In this document: positions 35,136-46,626 of the stretch, piece after piece
How the letters are laid out: every line of letters begins with the position of its first letter
How positions within the stretch are numbered: position 1 is the stretch's first letter
Source: Chlamydoabsidia padenii
Taxonomy: Eukaryota; Mucoromycota; Mucoromycetes; Mucorales; Cunninghamellaceae
DNA: 64,000 nucleotides
Assembly: GCA_025330725.1 (NCBI GenBank)
Contig: JAIWND010000004.1
Location: 930,001 to 994,000, forward strand
Direction of reading: 5' to 3'
The notes under the pieces: model-generated
What the model was told of the DNA's origin: nothing
Databases searched by the model: none
The model's input: only the letters and a program-made list of their open reading frames with translations
Position numbers and translations under genes: made by a program

Positions 35136-36324
35136 AAAGGCAAAGTAACATAACCAATTAGCTGTCCAGGTAATTTTGGTTGAACGGGCAAAAAAAAAAA
35201 AAAAAACACGATTCAGCATGTATAGGTGTTATCCATCGTGATACATATATCATTTATGATAGAAACACCTTCATTGATAAATGTATTTATATTGACCAGC
35301 AAACATATGATAAAACAAGACTTTATAGACATTAAGATTAAATGTAACACTATATCTACAATAAAACTAATCTACCTCTATTGTTATCCACAAGACATCA
35401 TCTTTTGATTTTACTGGACCGATGATTGATTTGACATTCATATATATTCCCAGTTGCAATCAAGAGGTGTACCATCGTCGCACTTGACCACCCAATCCAT
35501 CCTCGGTGTCTACCGAGTTTGCGATAGCATCATTCTTCTTTTCAACCAAAGCCTATTGCATTCCATTCAGAGAACGTCATCCATTTTCCCAGTTTGTTGT
35601 ATCAGGCAAATAAGAGATTCGTCCAGGGTCAATTGGTAGGTCACGATTCTACATCAACATGAATTGAAAAGCAATAGTATTATAGTCTTGGGTAAGATGA
35701 TTGTCCAAGAAGAAAGAGACTGTATAGCTTACTATCACTTTCTCTTTGTGCCTTTCTTTTACCTTTGCCGTGTTGATCCAGTTTGGATAATTTCCAAGAG
35801 AGCCCATTACTACCACAGTCAGTTGCTTCGTCACCTCTTCTTGTTTATCTTCATCATTCAATCGTTACAACAAATGGGAGTTCCCTGTTGAAGAAGACCA
35901 AGTTGAATGTCTTTGTGAAGACAAAAATCACGCCACATTGCCAACTATAAAAACGCGATTTCAAAAATTCTTTTTCTTTCCTTCTCTTTCCTCTTTTTTT
36001 TTTTTAAACTCCACTATACAAAAACCTCCCCTTTAAACAAACCCCCCTCCAAGAACCTGTGCTTGACAGACAAGTTGTCCCCCGCACTCATTCCTATTGC
36101 TGGTCATGATTACATGATAGATTAATTCCCACACAACAGTAATCTATGAATCACCTAATGGCTGTCTATACGAAAAACCTTTTTTGTAATGGCTGTAATC
36201 TCATGGCTTTCTTCCTCTTATTGTGATTCTGTTTATAAAAGTAAGTCAATGCATCTTGAATGATACTCCGCCAAAATTGTTACTGTTTTATATTCTAACT
36301 GAATTGTTAATTACTTACACTAGG
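35136..36324. other. Region upstream of the tandem exon array
   Basis: No coding gene is recognised. At about 35953 there is a variant element, CGCGATTTCAAAAATTC. A CTTT-rich leader like those before genes here follows, and then a possible first exon ending TTTATAAAA|GTAAGTC at 36239. The intron would run to TTACACTAG at 36324, the start of the exon array. Confidence 0.4.
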
Positions 36325-39300
36325 TTTATGCTCCATCTTTGCCTCTGATATGTGAAGTCTCCTGTTAGTAATCAAATGGATAAGTTGGCAGATTTTGCGA
36401 GGCGGCTACCTTTGTGTAGAATAGCGGCTTGGCCTAGCCTTGTCGCCGTGGCAGGACGTAGGCGACATCGTGTCCTGTTCCACACCTGGATCTGCTGGCG
36501 AATGGGTTGTGCTGGTAAAGCGGGATGTCTGGTATGTTGAAGCATTATTGTGGATCTACCTATTCTCGGGCATGTTGCACTAGCCACCAGTTACGGCGCT
36601 CCATTTGATTCTTGGGGATGGATCATGATGTGTAATGTTTATGGGAACTTTATGGTAAGTAAAGAAGAAAAAAACAAGGAAAGACAATGTAACTAATCAT
36701 ACTTCTTGCTCTTATTGTAGGCTTGTCTTCATTTATTGTTACTTGACTTCCATGTTTAATGTCTCTTGTGGTGTATGGTCTCTCTTTGTCCCTGATATGT
36801 GAAGTCTCCTGTTAGTAATCAAATGGATAAGTTGGCAGATTTTGCGAGGCGGCTACCTTTGTGTAGAATAGCGGCTTGGCCTAGCCTTGTCGCCGTGGCA
36901 GGACGTAGGCGACATCGTGTCCTGTTCCACACCTGGATCTGCTGGCGAATGGGTTGTGCTGGTAAAGCGGGATGTCTGGTATGTTGAAGCATTATTGTGG
37001 ATCTACCTATTCTCGGGCTTGTTGCATTCGCCACCAGTTACGGCGCTCCATTTGATTCTTGGGGATGGATCATGGTGCGTAATGTTTATGGGTACTTTAT
37101 TGTAAGTAAAGAAGAAAAAAACAAGGAAAGACAATGTAACTAATCATACTTCTTGCTCTTATTGTAGGCTTGTCTTCATTTATTGTTACTTGACTTCCAT
37201 GTTTAATGTCTCTTGTGGTGTATGGTCTCTCTTTGTCCCTGATATGTGAAGTCTCCTGTTAGTAATCAAATGGATAAGTTGGCAGATTTTGCGAGGCGGC
37301 TACCTTTGTGTAGAATAGCGGCTTGGCCTAGCCTTGTCGCCGTGGCAGGACGTAGGCGACATCGTGTCCTGTTCCACACCTGGATCTGCTGGCGAATGGG
37401 TTGTGCTGGTAAAGCGGGATGTCTGGTATGTTGAAGCATTATTGTGGATCTACCTATTCTCGGGCTTGTTGCATTCGCCACCAGTTACGGCGCTCCATTT
37501 GATTCTTGGGGATGGACCATGATGTGTAATGTTTATGGGAACTTTATGGTAAGTAAAGAAGAAAAAAACAAGGAAAGACAATTTAACTAATCATATTTCT
37601 TGCTCTTATTGCAGGCTTGTCATCTTTCATTATGGTTGGGCTTTCTTCCTCGATTATTGTGTCTGGTATTTCATGATCTCTCTTTGCTTCTGGTGTGAAG
37701 TAAGTAAAGAAGAAAAAGGCAACAAGAAAAGACAATGTTACTAATTACACTTCTTGCTCTTATTGTAGGTTTGTCTTCCTGTATTGTTACCTGCCTTCCA
37801 TGTTTGTTGTCTCTTGTGGTGTATGACCTCTCTTTGTCCCTGATATGTGACGTCTCCTGTTAGTAATCAAATGGATAAGTTGGCAGATTTTGCGAGGCGG
37901 CTACCTTTGTGTAGAATAGCGGCTTGGCCTAGCCTTGTCGCCGTGGCAGGACGTAGGCGACATCGTGTCCTGTTCCACACCTGGATCTGCTGGCGAATGG
38001 GTTGTGCTGGTAAAGCGGGATGTCTGGTATGTTGAAGCATTATTGTGGATCTACCTATTCTCGGGCTTGTTGCATTCGCCACCAGTTACGGCGCTCCATT
38101 TGATTCTTGGGGATGGACCATGATGTGTAATGTTTATGGGAACTTTATGGTAAGTAAAGAAGAAAAAAACAAGGAAAGACAATGTAACTAATCATACTTC
38201 TTGCTCTTATTGTAGGCTTGTCTTCATTTATTGTTACCTGCCTTCCATGTTTGTTGTCTCTTGTGGTGTATGACCTCTCTTTGTCCCTGATATGTGACGT
38301 CTCCTGTTAGTAATCAAATGGATAAGTTGGCAGATTTTGCGAGGCGGCTACCTTTGTGTAGAATAGTGATTAGGCCTAGCCTTTTTGCCGTGGCAGGACG
38401 TAGGCGACATCGTGTCTTGTTCCACACCTGGATCTGCTGGCGAATGGGTTGTGCTGGTAAAGCGGGATATCTGGTATGTTGAAGCATTATTGCGGATCTA
38501 CCTATTCTCGGGCATGTTGCACTAGCCACCAGTTACGGCGCTCCATTTGATTCATGGGGATGGATCATGATGTGTAATGTTCACGGGTACTTTATGGTAA
38601 GTAAAGAAAAAAAACAAGGAAAGACAATTTAACTAATCATACTTCTTGCTTTTATTGCAGGCTTGTCTTCATGGATTATGGTTGGGCTTTCTTCCTTGAT
38701 TGTTGTGTCTGGTTTTTCATGATCTCTCTTAGCTTCTGGTACAAAGTAAGTAAAGAAGAAGAAAACAACAAGAAAAGACAATGTTACTAATCACACTTCT
38801 TGATCCTATTGCAGGCTTGTCTTCCGGTATTGTTACCTGCCTTCCATGTTTATCGTCACTTGTGGTGTATGACCTCTCTTTGCCTCTGATATGTGAAGTC
38901 TCCTGTTAGTAATCAAATGGATAAGTTGGCAGATTTTGCGAGGCGGCTACCTTTGTGTAGAATAGCGGCTTGGCCTAGCCTTTTTGCCGTGGCAGGACGT
39001 AGGCGACATCGTGTCTTGTTCCACACCTGGATCTGCTGGCGAATGGGTTGTGCTGGTAAAGCGAGATGTCTGGTATGTTGAAGCATTATTGTGGATCTAC
39101 CTATTCTCGGGCATGTTGCACTAGCCACCAGTTACGGCGCTCCAGTTGATTCTTGGAGATGGATCATGATGTGTAATGTTCACGGGTACTTTATGGTAAG
39201 TAAAGAAAAAAAAAACATGAAAAGAGAATATTACTAATCACACTTCTTGCTTTTATTGCAGGCTTGTCTTCATGGATTATGGTTGGGCTTTCTTCCTTGA

Positions 39301-39408
39301 TTGTTGTCTCTGGTTTTTTGTTATCTCTCTTTGTTTCTGGTATGTGAAGTAAGAAGAAGAAAAAACAAGAAAAAACAAGGTTATTAATTGCATTTCTTGT
39401 GGTTGTAG
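36325..39408 (+). repeat. Tandem array of exon-intron units (447 bp and about 600 bp)
   Basis: Six near-identical copies of a block beginning GATATGTGAAGTCTCCTG (GACGTCTCC in two) start near 36349, 36796, 37243, 37844, 38291 and 38890. Spacings are 447, 447, 601, 447 and 599. The longer units contain an extra short exon and intron, so a higher-order unit of about 1,047 bp (447 plus 600) recurs. Differences between copies are few, implying recent amplification or conversion. The conserved body is more GC-rich than the flanks. Short open frames of 62-72 codons recur on both strands only because the DNA recurs. Confidence 0.9.
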
Positions 39409-39457
39409 GTTTTGTCTTCTTGTTGGTTGTTGGATGCTTATTTTATGTAATGTCGCA

Positions 39458-39826
39458 TGGAACGACGTGAAGGACGAGATCTTCTCCAACACCTACTTGG
39501 AACGACGACGATGGACCAGATTTCCAACTTTTGCAACGGAAGCAAAATAATGGATGACAAGATACGAATCTTTGGCGGGATTCTTTGGCTATACTCCTGT
39601 GGAAATGGTGGAAGAACTACAAGATGTGTTGGAAGGTGAAGCTTTTAGTTGGTATACTCGGCTACAACGTACTATCAAGAAGGACTGGGTGGCTCTGTGA
39701 AGCAAATCTTTACATCAGTATAATGAAGACTCAAATCCTGTTATGGCGGCTGTTGTCGAACTCAAGCTTATCAAGCAAGATAAAGTGGCAATTGGTGAAC
39801 TGGCTTCTTTTATATTTTTACAGTAG
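39458..39826 (+). pseudogene. Broken retrotransposon gag fragment
   Basis: One frame reads WNDVKDEIFSNTYLERRRW, then after a stop MTRYESLAGFFGYTPVEMV, LQDVLEGEAFSWYTRLQRTI and KKDWVAL, a second stop, then SLHQYNEDSNPVMAAVVELK and LIKQDKVAIGELAS. The spacing of an aromatic WYTRL motif, a Trp further on and a Leu/Lys-rich helix matches LTR-retrotransposon gag capsid regions as I know them. Two in-frame stops (TAA near 39533, TGA near 39698) and no protease or reverse transcriptase nearby mark a dead remnant. It lies immediately after the tandem exon array. Confidence 0.6.
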
Positions 39827-40433
39827 TTTTTATTATTTTGTCATATTGTATTGTTTATTATCTCTTACCCCTCCATAGACCATCTACTATAAATATCTAT
39901 ATAATTTTATTAAATCAACTACGTATTTTATTCACTACCCTTTACTGTCTTATAACTTGACAGGACTAATACACTTTTGACGTACAGCTAATTACTTAAT
40001 TACATTATACGGTTTTTTCCTGGACTTCTCATTCCCAGATATGTCTTCACTCCACTTGCATGTCTTGATTTTATCTATATGTCTTCTATTCATCTATATG
40101 TATTGTTGTATATATAAATGCCTTTATTTTATCTGGGTGTCTTTTATTAATTTATCCGTGTACTATATTTGTTTCTACTGTCTACTATCTTCACCGCCTG
40201 CATTGATCTGTATTGTAATGTATCGGTCGGTGTAACCATTGTTTATATGTCTGCCTTTGTGTCACCAGTATCGGATCTACATAAATGTCAACATTGCGGT
40301 ATTGACCAGTAGCCACCCATAATCACTATATCCATCTATATAGACAAAAGTCGATTTAGGATGACAAAAAGGTATCGAGTTCGTTTGTATGAATTTCGGG
40401 ATATGAAAGGGTATTTGTCTGGTTCCTCTTCGT

Positions 40434-40464
<31 letters not shown>

Positions 40465-41520
40465 TACAAAGGACAGGTAAAAGTCATCGCAAGTCTGGAC
40501 TGACCGACACGAGGGTCTTGGAGCTTGGCTTTTGCGGTGACTTTTGTTGGCAATATGCTATAGTGTCCACATCGCCACTTTAATCATTAGCATCTGTGGA
40601 CAATTGAGCAATTAGGGCTCTTACCAAGTCTCAGTAGGGAATCAAAGGGGAGCGGGATTTTTCAAACTGATTGTACTACCTATTACATATCATACCCGAG
40701 ATTTTACTGTACAGTACAGCAAAAATAACGGTGCCCCACTGGGTGCACCGTCTTTTTCATCGACACCACAACCACCGTCGTTCTTGTTTTGTTTATTGTT
40801 GATACAAGGAGTTCCATAGTGGCTGCCGAATTATTCTAAAAACTTCGCATTGGGGGGGGGGTTGGCGAGTGTCAAAGTTTTGTTGTATGGTGTCGTATCA
40901 GTGCGCAATGTTTTTTCCCGCCACAAACACCAATCAATTTGAGGAACCGAAAAGACAACAAGACAAGTTTCACTAAATTAATCAAGGATGTCGCCCTTAT
41001 GTACTGATGGACTGTTCTAACATGGTAGTAGTTGAAGAAAAGTTTCCATGTATGTTAAAAGCCATATTTATTTTGAACTCCCGCCTAATTACTTCACTCA
41101 AGAAACGTTTGCCCAGGTCGATCCCCTAATTGAAGGATGTCACTTTAAAGTGCTACTTGTTGTACGATAGAAAGTGTGTAGAATAAGATTCATGACGATG
41201 GTAGATGATATATGCCATATATATACATATATGTAAAGTCTTGAACAAACATGCGTTTGTCAAATTTATGTTGATCATTACAGCAATAAAAAATAAAGTC
41301 AAGTATAAGATGATAACTGGAGTTTTATTGTATATTAGATTTGTATCATGTAAAAGACAACAACACTATATCGGTAAAGAATAAGAAAAGACAAACAACA
41401 TTTTGTAACAAGGAAGGATAAAAACAAGAGTAGATATTCAAGTGCGTAAAAAGGGGAGAGGAAGGGTCAAAGTGTATACGCTATATGTAAGTAAAAAGGG
41501 GGTGAATAAACAAAGAGTAT
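39827..41520. other. Intergenic region with one repeat monomer
   Basis: About 1.7 kb, AT-rich. It contains a (TA)n tract at about 40438-40463, one inverted monomer of the dispersed repeat, a G run at 40850-40861 and related element sites near 40653 and 41072. The 3' flank of the phosphatase gene is at the right end. No gene is seen. Confidence 0.5.
40464..40665 (-). repeat. Dispersed repeat, single A-type monomer, inverted
   Basis: Reverse complement of the A-type monomers at 12.1 and 34.1 kb: GGACAGGTAAAAGTCATCGC, then GGTCTTGGAGCTTGGCTTTTGCGG and CACTTTAATCATTAGCATC. It ends at AGCGGGATTTTTCAAA (40652). Here a (TA)n tract replaces the A-tail, next to GGTTCCTCTTCGTAC. Confidence 0.72.
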
Positions 41521-41888
41521 CTAAAGTACGGGAGAGGTAGGGGAAGAAGTAGGAGGTACAGTAGGAGACGAAGGAGATTGCTGCCAAGCCAATTGAAGTT
41601 GCTGTAATTCATGTGCAAACCCAGGACTTGGTAAAGAAGACGTTTGCCAATCAGTTTCCAAAAAACTGCTGACACGACCATGGACTTGGTTTTCCAGTTT
41701 CATTAGTTCAGCAATGAATCCAATGTTAGGAGACATGTTGGGTCGAGCCTTGATGACATGTCGATAAGATTGTTTTAGAGTCCATCTTTCACAGCTTACC
41801 AAATAGGCAAGGATAACAGTGACCGATCTTGATTTCCCAGCTTTGCAGTGTACATAGGTAGGTTCATGATTTCGCTTGGCTTCCTCTA

Positions 41889-41934
<46 letters not shown>

Positions 41935-44537
41935 GGTCATGTTTCTCTTTCTTTTCTTTTCTTTTTTCTAGACCTACCGATAAACCCAACTGCTTCCATC
42001 ATGATGTGATCAATGTTCCTCATTTCTACCGTGTCCCGCGCGGCAATTTTGCGATACATTAAATAGTCATGATGTTTCATTAAAGGTTGATCGTGACATT
42101 CTTCGGCCATGTTCAAGACCCGTCGGATCGGTCGAGCCAGCAGTTGATCAGCTTGGTCATTGGTTTCGATTTCAGGTCCAACATATAAGAATCCAGGGAT
42201 GATTTCGGAGATTGTAAAGTCAAAGTCGGTTTCCGTTCTAGGTGAGATATCTGCAACCATTTGTCCCGCGTCGTCGTCGTCGTCCATACCGTCTTCTTCT
42301 TCCATAACCCGAGCCAATAGAGATGGATTAGTGTGATTGGTAATTGTACTACAACTGCTGGAAGAGGTGGTGCTAGGCGTTATTAATGATAGTGATGATG
42401 AGGATGATAATGATAATGATGTTGTTGTTGCTGTTATTGCTGATGATAGTGCTGAAGGTAATGTTGTTGTTGTTGTTGTTGTTGTTGATGATGATGATGA
42501 TGATGTTGTTGTTGTCATTTCCGAATGTAAGGTTGGTATAGAGAGCAAAGTCTTCTCGCCGTTGTTGTTGTTGTAGTTCTGGTCAATACTGTGTTGATGA
42601 TGCTGAGGTTGCTGGACACAATTGTCGATATTAGGAATCTTGTTGTCAGTGATGATGCTGATGCGTTTGTTGTTCAATTTCGGTCCTTTGCTTCCACCAC
42701 TAGGCGTGCTTATCGAAAGTTGAATCGATAATTGTTGCTGCTGCTGCTGTAATTGTTGAGATCGCCTGTTGGCGCGTCTGGCAAGAGCATTCGCATTGTT
42801 TTCCCGTGCTGCCTGTGTATCCAAGCTGAAGAGACTCGTTTGTTGTTGAGCTTTGCTGCCATCACCGATTGTGTAACTAAGAGATCGCCGAGGTAACACC
42901 TTGTTACGAAGTTTTTGTTGCACTGACGATGTTGAAGATAATAACATGGCCGATTCATTATAATCCCCTGTTAAATCCAAGTCATTGGTGTAACAGGTGT
43001 CAAGATCCATCCCCATATCATAATCAATACCTTCCAGCCATCTGTGTGCATCATGATGATTGTCGCCGGCATTTACAAATCCTATATAACAAAACATCGT
43101 TAGTACCTATTTGACACCAATACAAAAAAGTTGTCACTTACCATAGAATCCACCTTGAAGATAATACACCCGATCATTTGTATCGCTTGTGGCTTTGCAT
43201 AGTACATTAAGTAGAGTCCATGCTTGAGTCGCCTTGTTTTGTTCATTCATATCATCATCATAAACCACCCAGATAGTATTACCGCTTTTTTCATGAGACG
43301 CCGCCGTGTCGATATCAGTTTCTGGTGTAGAGTTGGAATTATTGCTGGTAACCGATGAAGAGGATAAAGTGGGTGTTAATGGTGAAGTGGAGAGTGAAGA
43401 TGGTGATGAAGACAAGGACGAAGAGGAGACAACCAGCTCTGCTGGAAGAGTAGTGGACGAAGATGCATTGGATGCCATGGATGATTGTCGTTGAGCCATG
43501 TATTGTTCACGACCTTCCGCAGTGGTGATAAAGTTTTCCAGATGAAAGTTCGAGACAGTGCCGCGTTGATATCGTTTGATGAGCAAAGAAGGAAGATTGA
43601 CGTTGAGAGAACCGCAGATCCTTTGCTTTTGATAATCCACCAAGTTACGTACATCGATCAATATGATTTGCTGTTGTTGGTATTTATCTTGATCATCCAT
43701 TAGATCACGTAAAGTGGCAGCATCCATAGGTGAGTGCTGATACTGAAGCGTATCTTCTTGTTGTTGATGAATGGAAGAAGATGAGGTGGAGTGAGCCCGT
43801 ATCAACAGTTGCCGTGGTGGAGACAATAATTGGTGGCTGACTGAGCGCTGAGGTAAGAAGATGGTTGGGGTAGCTGTAGCCATTGTTGTTGAATTAGTGA
43901 CTTTGGGTGTGGATGGAGGAGAGCATGCTTGACGTTGTTCCAAATAAAGATCCAGCTTCTTTTCTTGAGTAGGGTCGAGCATGAGATCCTTTAGTGACAG
44001 ACTTTTCATTTCCTGGTGTTTTCCAAATGTATACGAGTGCCTTTGTTTATTGCTATAGTCATTATAGTTGATGATCGTTGAAAGCCGATAGAGTCTTGGT
44101 TCGATAGAATGGCGCTTTTGGATCAAGAGGTCTTCAAACATCAAGGAGTGTCGCCTGTCATTGGTGGCGGTCACGCATCGTTGTCTTTTGTAAGAGCGTG
44201 AAGGATTTGGTGTAGCAGTTGTTGATGTTGTCATTGATGTAACTGTTGAGGATAGACCTTGGTTTCTAGAGGTGCAGGTTTCAAGAGTGACGTTTGGTAA
44301 TGATGTCGAGTGTCGAGGTAGAGATATCAAACCAGGAGCATCATTAGCTAATAAAGATGTCTTTGCTCGTGTCCGTCTCGTAAAAGCAATAGGGAATTTA
44401 CGAAAGAAGGCATCTGCTAGGCTTGACTTTTTAGGTGTTGTTGCTGTTGTTGAAGTCGAAGTTGAGGTCGAAGTTGTTGTTGTTGGTGGTGGATCGTCCA
44501 AACGTTTTGGTTTGCGGTGTCGGGGGAAGAGCATCAT
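41521..44537 (-). CDS. Rhodanese plus dual-specificity phosphatase (MAP-kinase phosphatase type)
   Basis: Three exons (44537-43142, 43081-41978, 41885-41521) give 954 residues. The start is the ATG at 44537; a TTG-only extension is rejected. The N-terminal half is disordered and Ser/Thr-rich. A rhodanese/CH2 domain follows (LRDLMDDQDKYQQQQIILID, VRNLVDYQKQRICGSLNVNL), the MAP-kinase docking fold of MKPs. Its catalytic loop is not conserved. The C-terminal phosphatase domain runs from ISEIIPGFLYVGPEIETN through RRVLNMAEE to the active site VHCKAGKSRSVTVILAYL (HCxxGxxRS). An Asp-Asp tract lies between. It probably dephosphorylates a MAP kinase, as yeast Msg5 does, though that is by analogy. Intron 2 holds a (CA)n plus poly-A tract of more than 30 A. 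Confidence 0.88.
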
Positions 44538-45404
44538 CCGCAAAGAAATAAAACACGAAACAAAAGATTAAAGGAGTGAGTGGTATATAGAGTTATAATG
44601 GAATAAAAAGAAGGCAGTATAAAGGAGTGAATGGGAAGTAGACAATGAAGGGAGGTAAAAAGAGAGAGAGAGAGAGAGGGAGAGAAATAAAGAAACAATT
44701 GAAAACCCCGTCAATAAAAAAAGTCGTGGTACGAAAAATTTAATAAATGGGCAATTGGTTTTTTCATTTGCCTCCTTTTTGGTATAGCCCCTGTTCAACT
44801 AAAATATTTATATGAATACAGCCTATAACTACCTGGTATAGACTGATATAATAAGTATTCAATAACTTTTATGTAACCAGAAATTAGGTACACGATACAT
44901 TGTAAATCACTGTCATTACAGGAGTGTCAGGTAAATATTCAACTCCGATAATAAGTGCTCGTTCTATTTTAAGAACTGAAAATGATAAATATAAAATCAC
45001 AAACTCAACGACTTTTAAATCTCGACTTAATCCTAGTCTTTTTGAAACGCCGATTTTGTCTTCTGATTGACCCCATCAAAAAGTTGTATTGTAACTCTGC
45101 ACCTAAACGTAAACGTATCGACAAATATGCGCCGCAGGCAGCACCCGAAGGGTGCCGACTATTTGACCAAAGGCCAAAGGGAGCAGGGGACATGAAACGT
45201 AGACTATATAATAGTACAGTTACAGCACAACAAAACACTCTTCCATACAAACAAATTTGGGCCCTACAACGAGTACAGAAATCTCGACTGACAACGCTTC
45301 CCCTCCATGATCATGCCCTCAAATCAGGAATTGCTAGGCGTACTGAATTTCGGTGTTCGGCGTTTGAAAATGAAGTTTCTTTCGTCTAGAAAAAAAAAAA
45401 TACC

Positions 45405-45860
45405 TTTCGTCGCAAAGAAAAGGTAAAAGTCATCGCAAGTCTGGACTGACCGACAAAAGGGTCTTGGAGCTTGGCTTTTGCGGTAAAGTATGTCGGAAAT
45501 GGGTCATAGTGTCCACATGGCCACTTTAATCATTAGCATCCGTTGACAATGGAGCGGAAAAACTCCTTCCAACTCTGACTAGGAACTGGCGGGTTTTGAA
45601 AATGATTTTTGCTGCTGTCTGTAAAAAAAGTGTTCGTCCTTTTTTCTTGCAAAAGACAGGTAAACTCCATTGCAAGCTTGGACTGACTAACACAAGGGTA
45701 CTGGTGCTTAACGTTTGCGGTAAAGTATGTTGGAAATATGCCATAGTGTTTACATGGTCACTTTAATCATTAGCATCCTTTAACATTGGAGCGAGGAGAG
45801 CCCATCCAAAATCTTAGTAAGGAATCAAGGTAAAGCGGGATTTGGATACGAAGTGGGTAA
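45405..45860 (-). repeat. Dispersed repeat family, two inverted A-type monomers and a fragment
   Basis: Two units in reverse orientation. One runs from AGGTAAAAGTCATCGCAAGT (45421) to GGCGGGTTTTGAAAA (45589). The other runs from AGACAGGTAAACTCCATTGC (45653) to AGCGGGATTTGG (45835). A partial third starts GTAAAAGTCATCGCAAG at about 45857. Each ends at its CCCGC head, as in the other clusters. Confidence 0.7.
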
Positions 45861-46611
45861 AAGTCATCGCAAGTTCGGACAGATTGATACAAGAGACTTG
45901 GTACTGGTCTTTTAACCTAAATATCATAACCAATTGACGTTTAATAAAGACCCCATCTTTTCGTATCACTTATTTTTGATTGATTTGATTGACTACATCT
46001 AGACATAATCCTAAAACTCGTACGATTTCCCCAACACTGACCACCTCCTATCTTTATCCATTGTTTGAATGATTGGTTCACCATCAATTTTCACAAGTTA
46101 TCATTTCCCAACACTGATTGACAACTTTTTTTTTCCTTCATCGTCTTCTTTCCGTCCTCCTTCCTCCACTTACAATATGGTTGGATGAATCCTCTCTCCC
46201 CTCTGTCTTCTATCCGCTCTCCTTTCACCACTGCCAATGTGGTCAGCCAGGCTACAACGGTAAAACAATCAAACAATTCATATAGTAATGCTGGCCACTT
46301 GGTATGAATCCGCTCTCTCTCTCTCTCCATTCCTTTTGTCTCCACTCCTTACTATGCTCACTTTTTCCGGGAAGTTATCGCAACCCACACACACTGCGCT
46401 TAGCTGATATTTTTTATCATTCAAGTGGTAAGTTTTAACATTTCCATTGACAAAAGGGGCTGATCACATGTACTAACTGACTGTTTGATTTCTTCTCATT
46501 TGTATTATTATTTTTGATCATTTCTTTTGATCATTTCTTTTAATAAAACTAGCACCCTCTTTTGTGTTATGTCGTTGCATTTAGCGATTCAGATCTTGTA
46601 TGAGCCCAAGT

Positions 46612-46626
46612 CGGGATTTGAATTTC
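46612..46626 (+). promoter_or_regulatory. CGGGATTTGAATTTC element without a clear gene downstream
   Basis: A copy of the recurrent element followed by a purine/pyrimidine leader-like stretch, but no intact gene follows within 1.1 kb. It may mark the promoter of a decayed gene or a non-coding RNA. Confidence 0.35.

Larger units (their letters stand above)
35953..39826 (+). ncRNA. Candidate spliced non-coding transcript built from tandem exons
   Basis: Every unit of the 36.3-39.4 kb array carries a GTAAG donor, a branch-like CTAAT or TTACTAAT (TTATTAAT in the last) and a T-rich acceptor ending GTAG or GCAG. Predicted exons are 36721-37101, 37168-37548, 37769-38149, 38216-38596 and 38815-39195, each exactly 381 bases. 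Shorter exons of 85-87 bases lie at 37615-37699, 38661-38745 and 39262-39348. Predicted introns are 60-69 bases. All three sense frames of the 381-base exon have stops, so I favour a non-coding spliced RNA. The last exon (from 39409) would run into a broken gag fragment. Transcription itself is inferred. Confidence 0.35.

Noticed and set aside
36352..39128. Recurring 62-72 codon open frames on both strands of the array
   Set aside because: They repeat only because the DNA repeats. Several start at TTG or CTG, frames are open on both strands in the GC-richer block, and none continues across the predicted exons.
36325..39408. CRISPR-like array
   Set aside because: Units are about 450-600 bases with near-identical content throughout, and the context is eukaryotic with introns; there is no short repeat-spacer pattern.
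42337..42576. Plus-strand frame rich in Val and Asp within the phosphatase gene
   Set aside because: Antisense of Thr/Ser triplet repeats in the phosphatase coding exon.
44982..45389. 135-codon open frame
   Set aside because: No recognisable domain, biased composition and no usable leader; the neighbouring DNA is repeats. Chance frame is likely.
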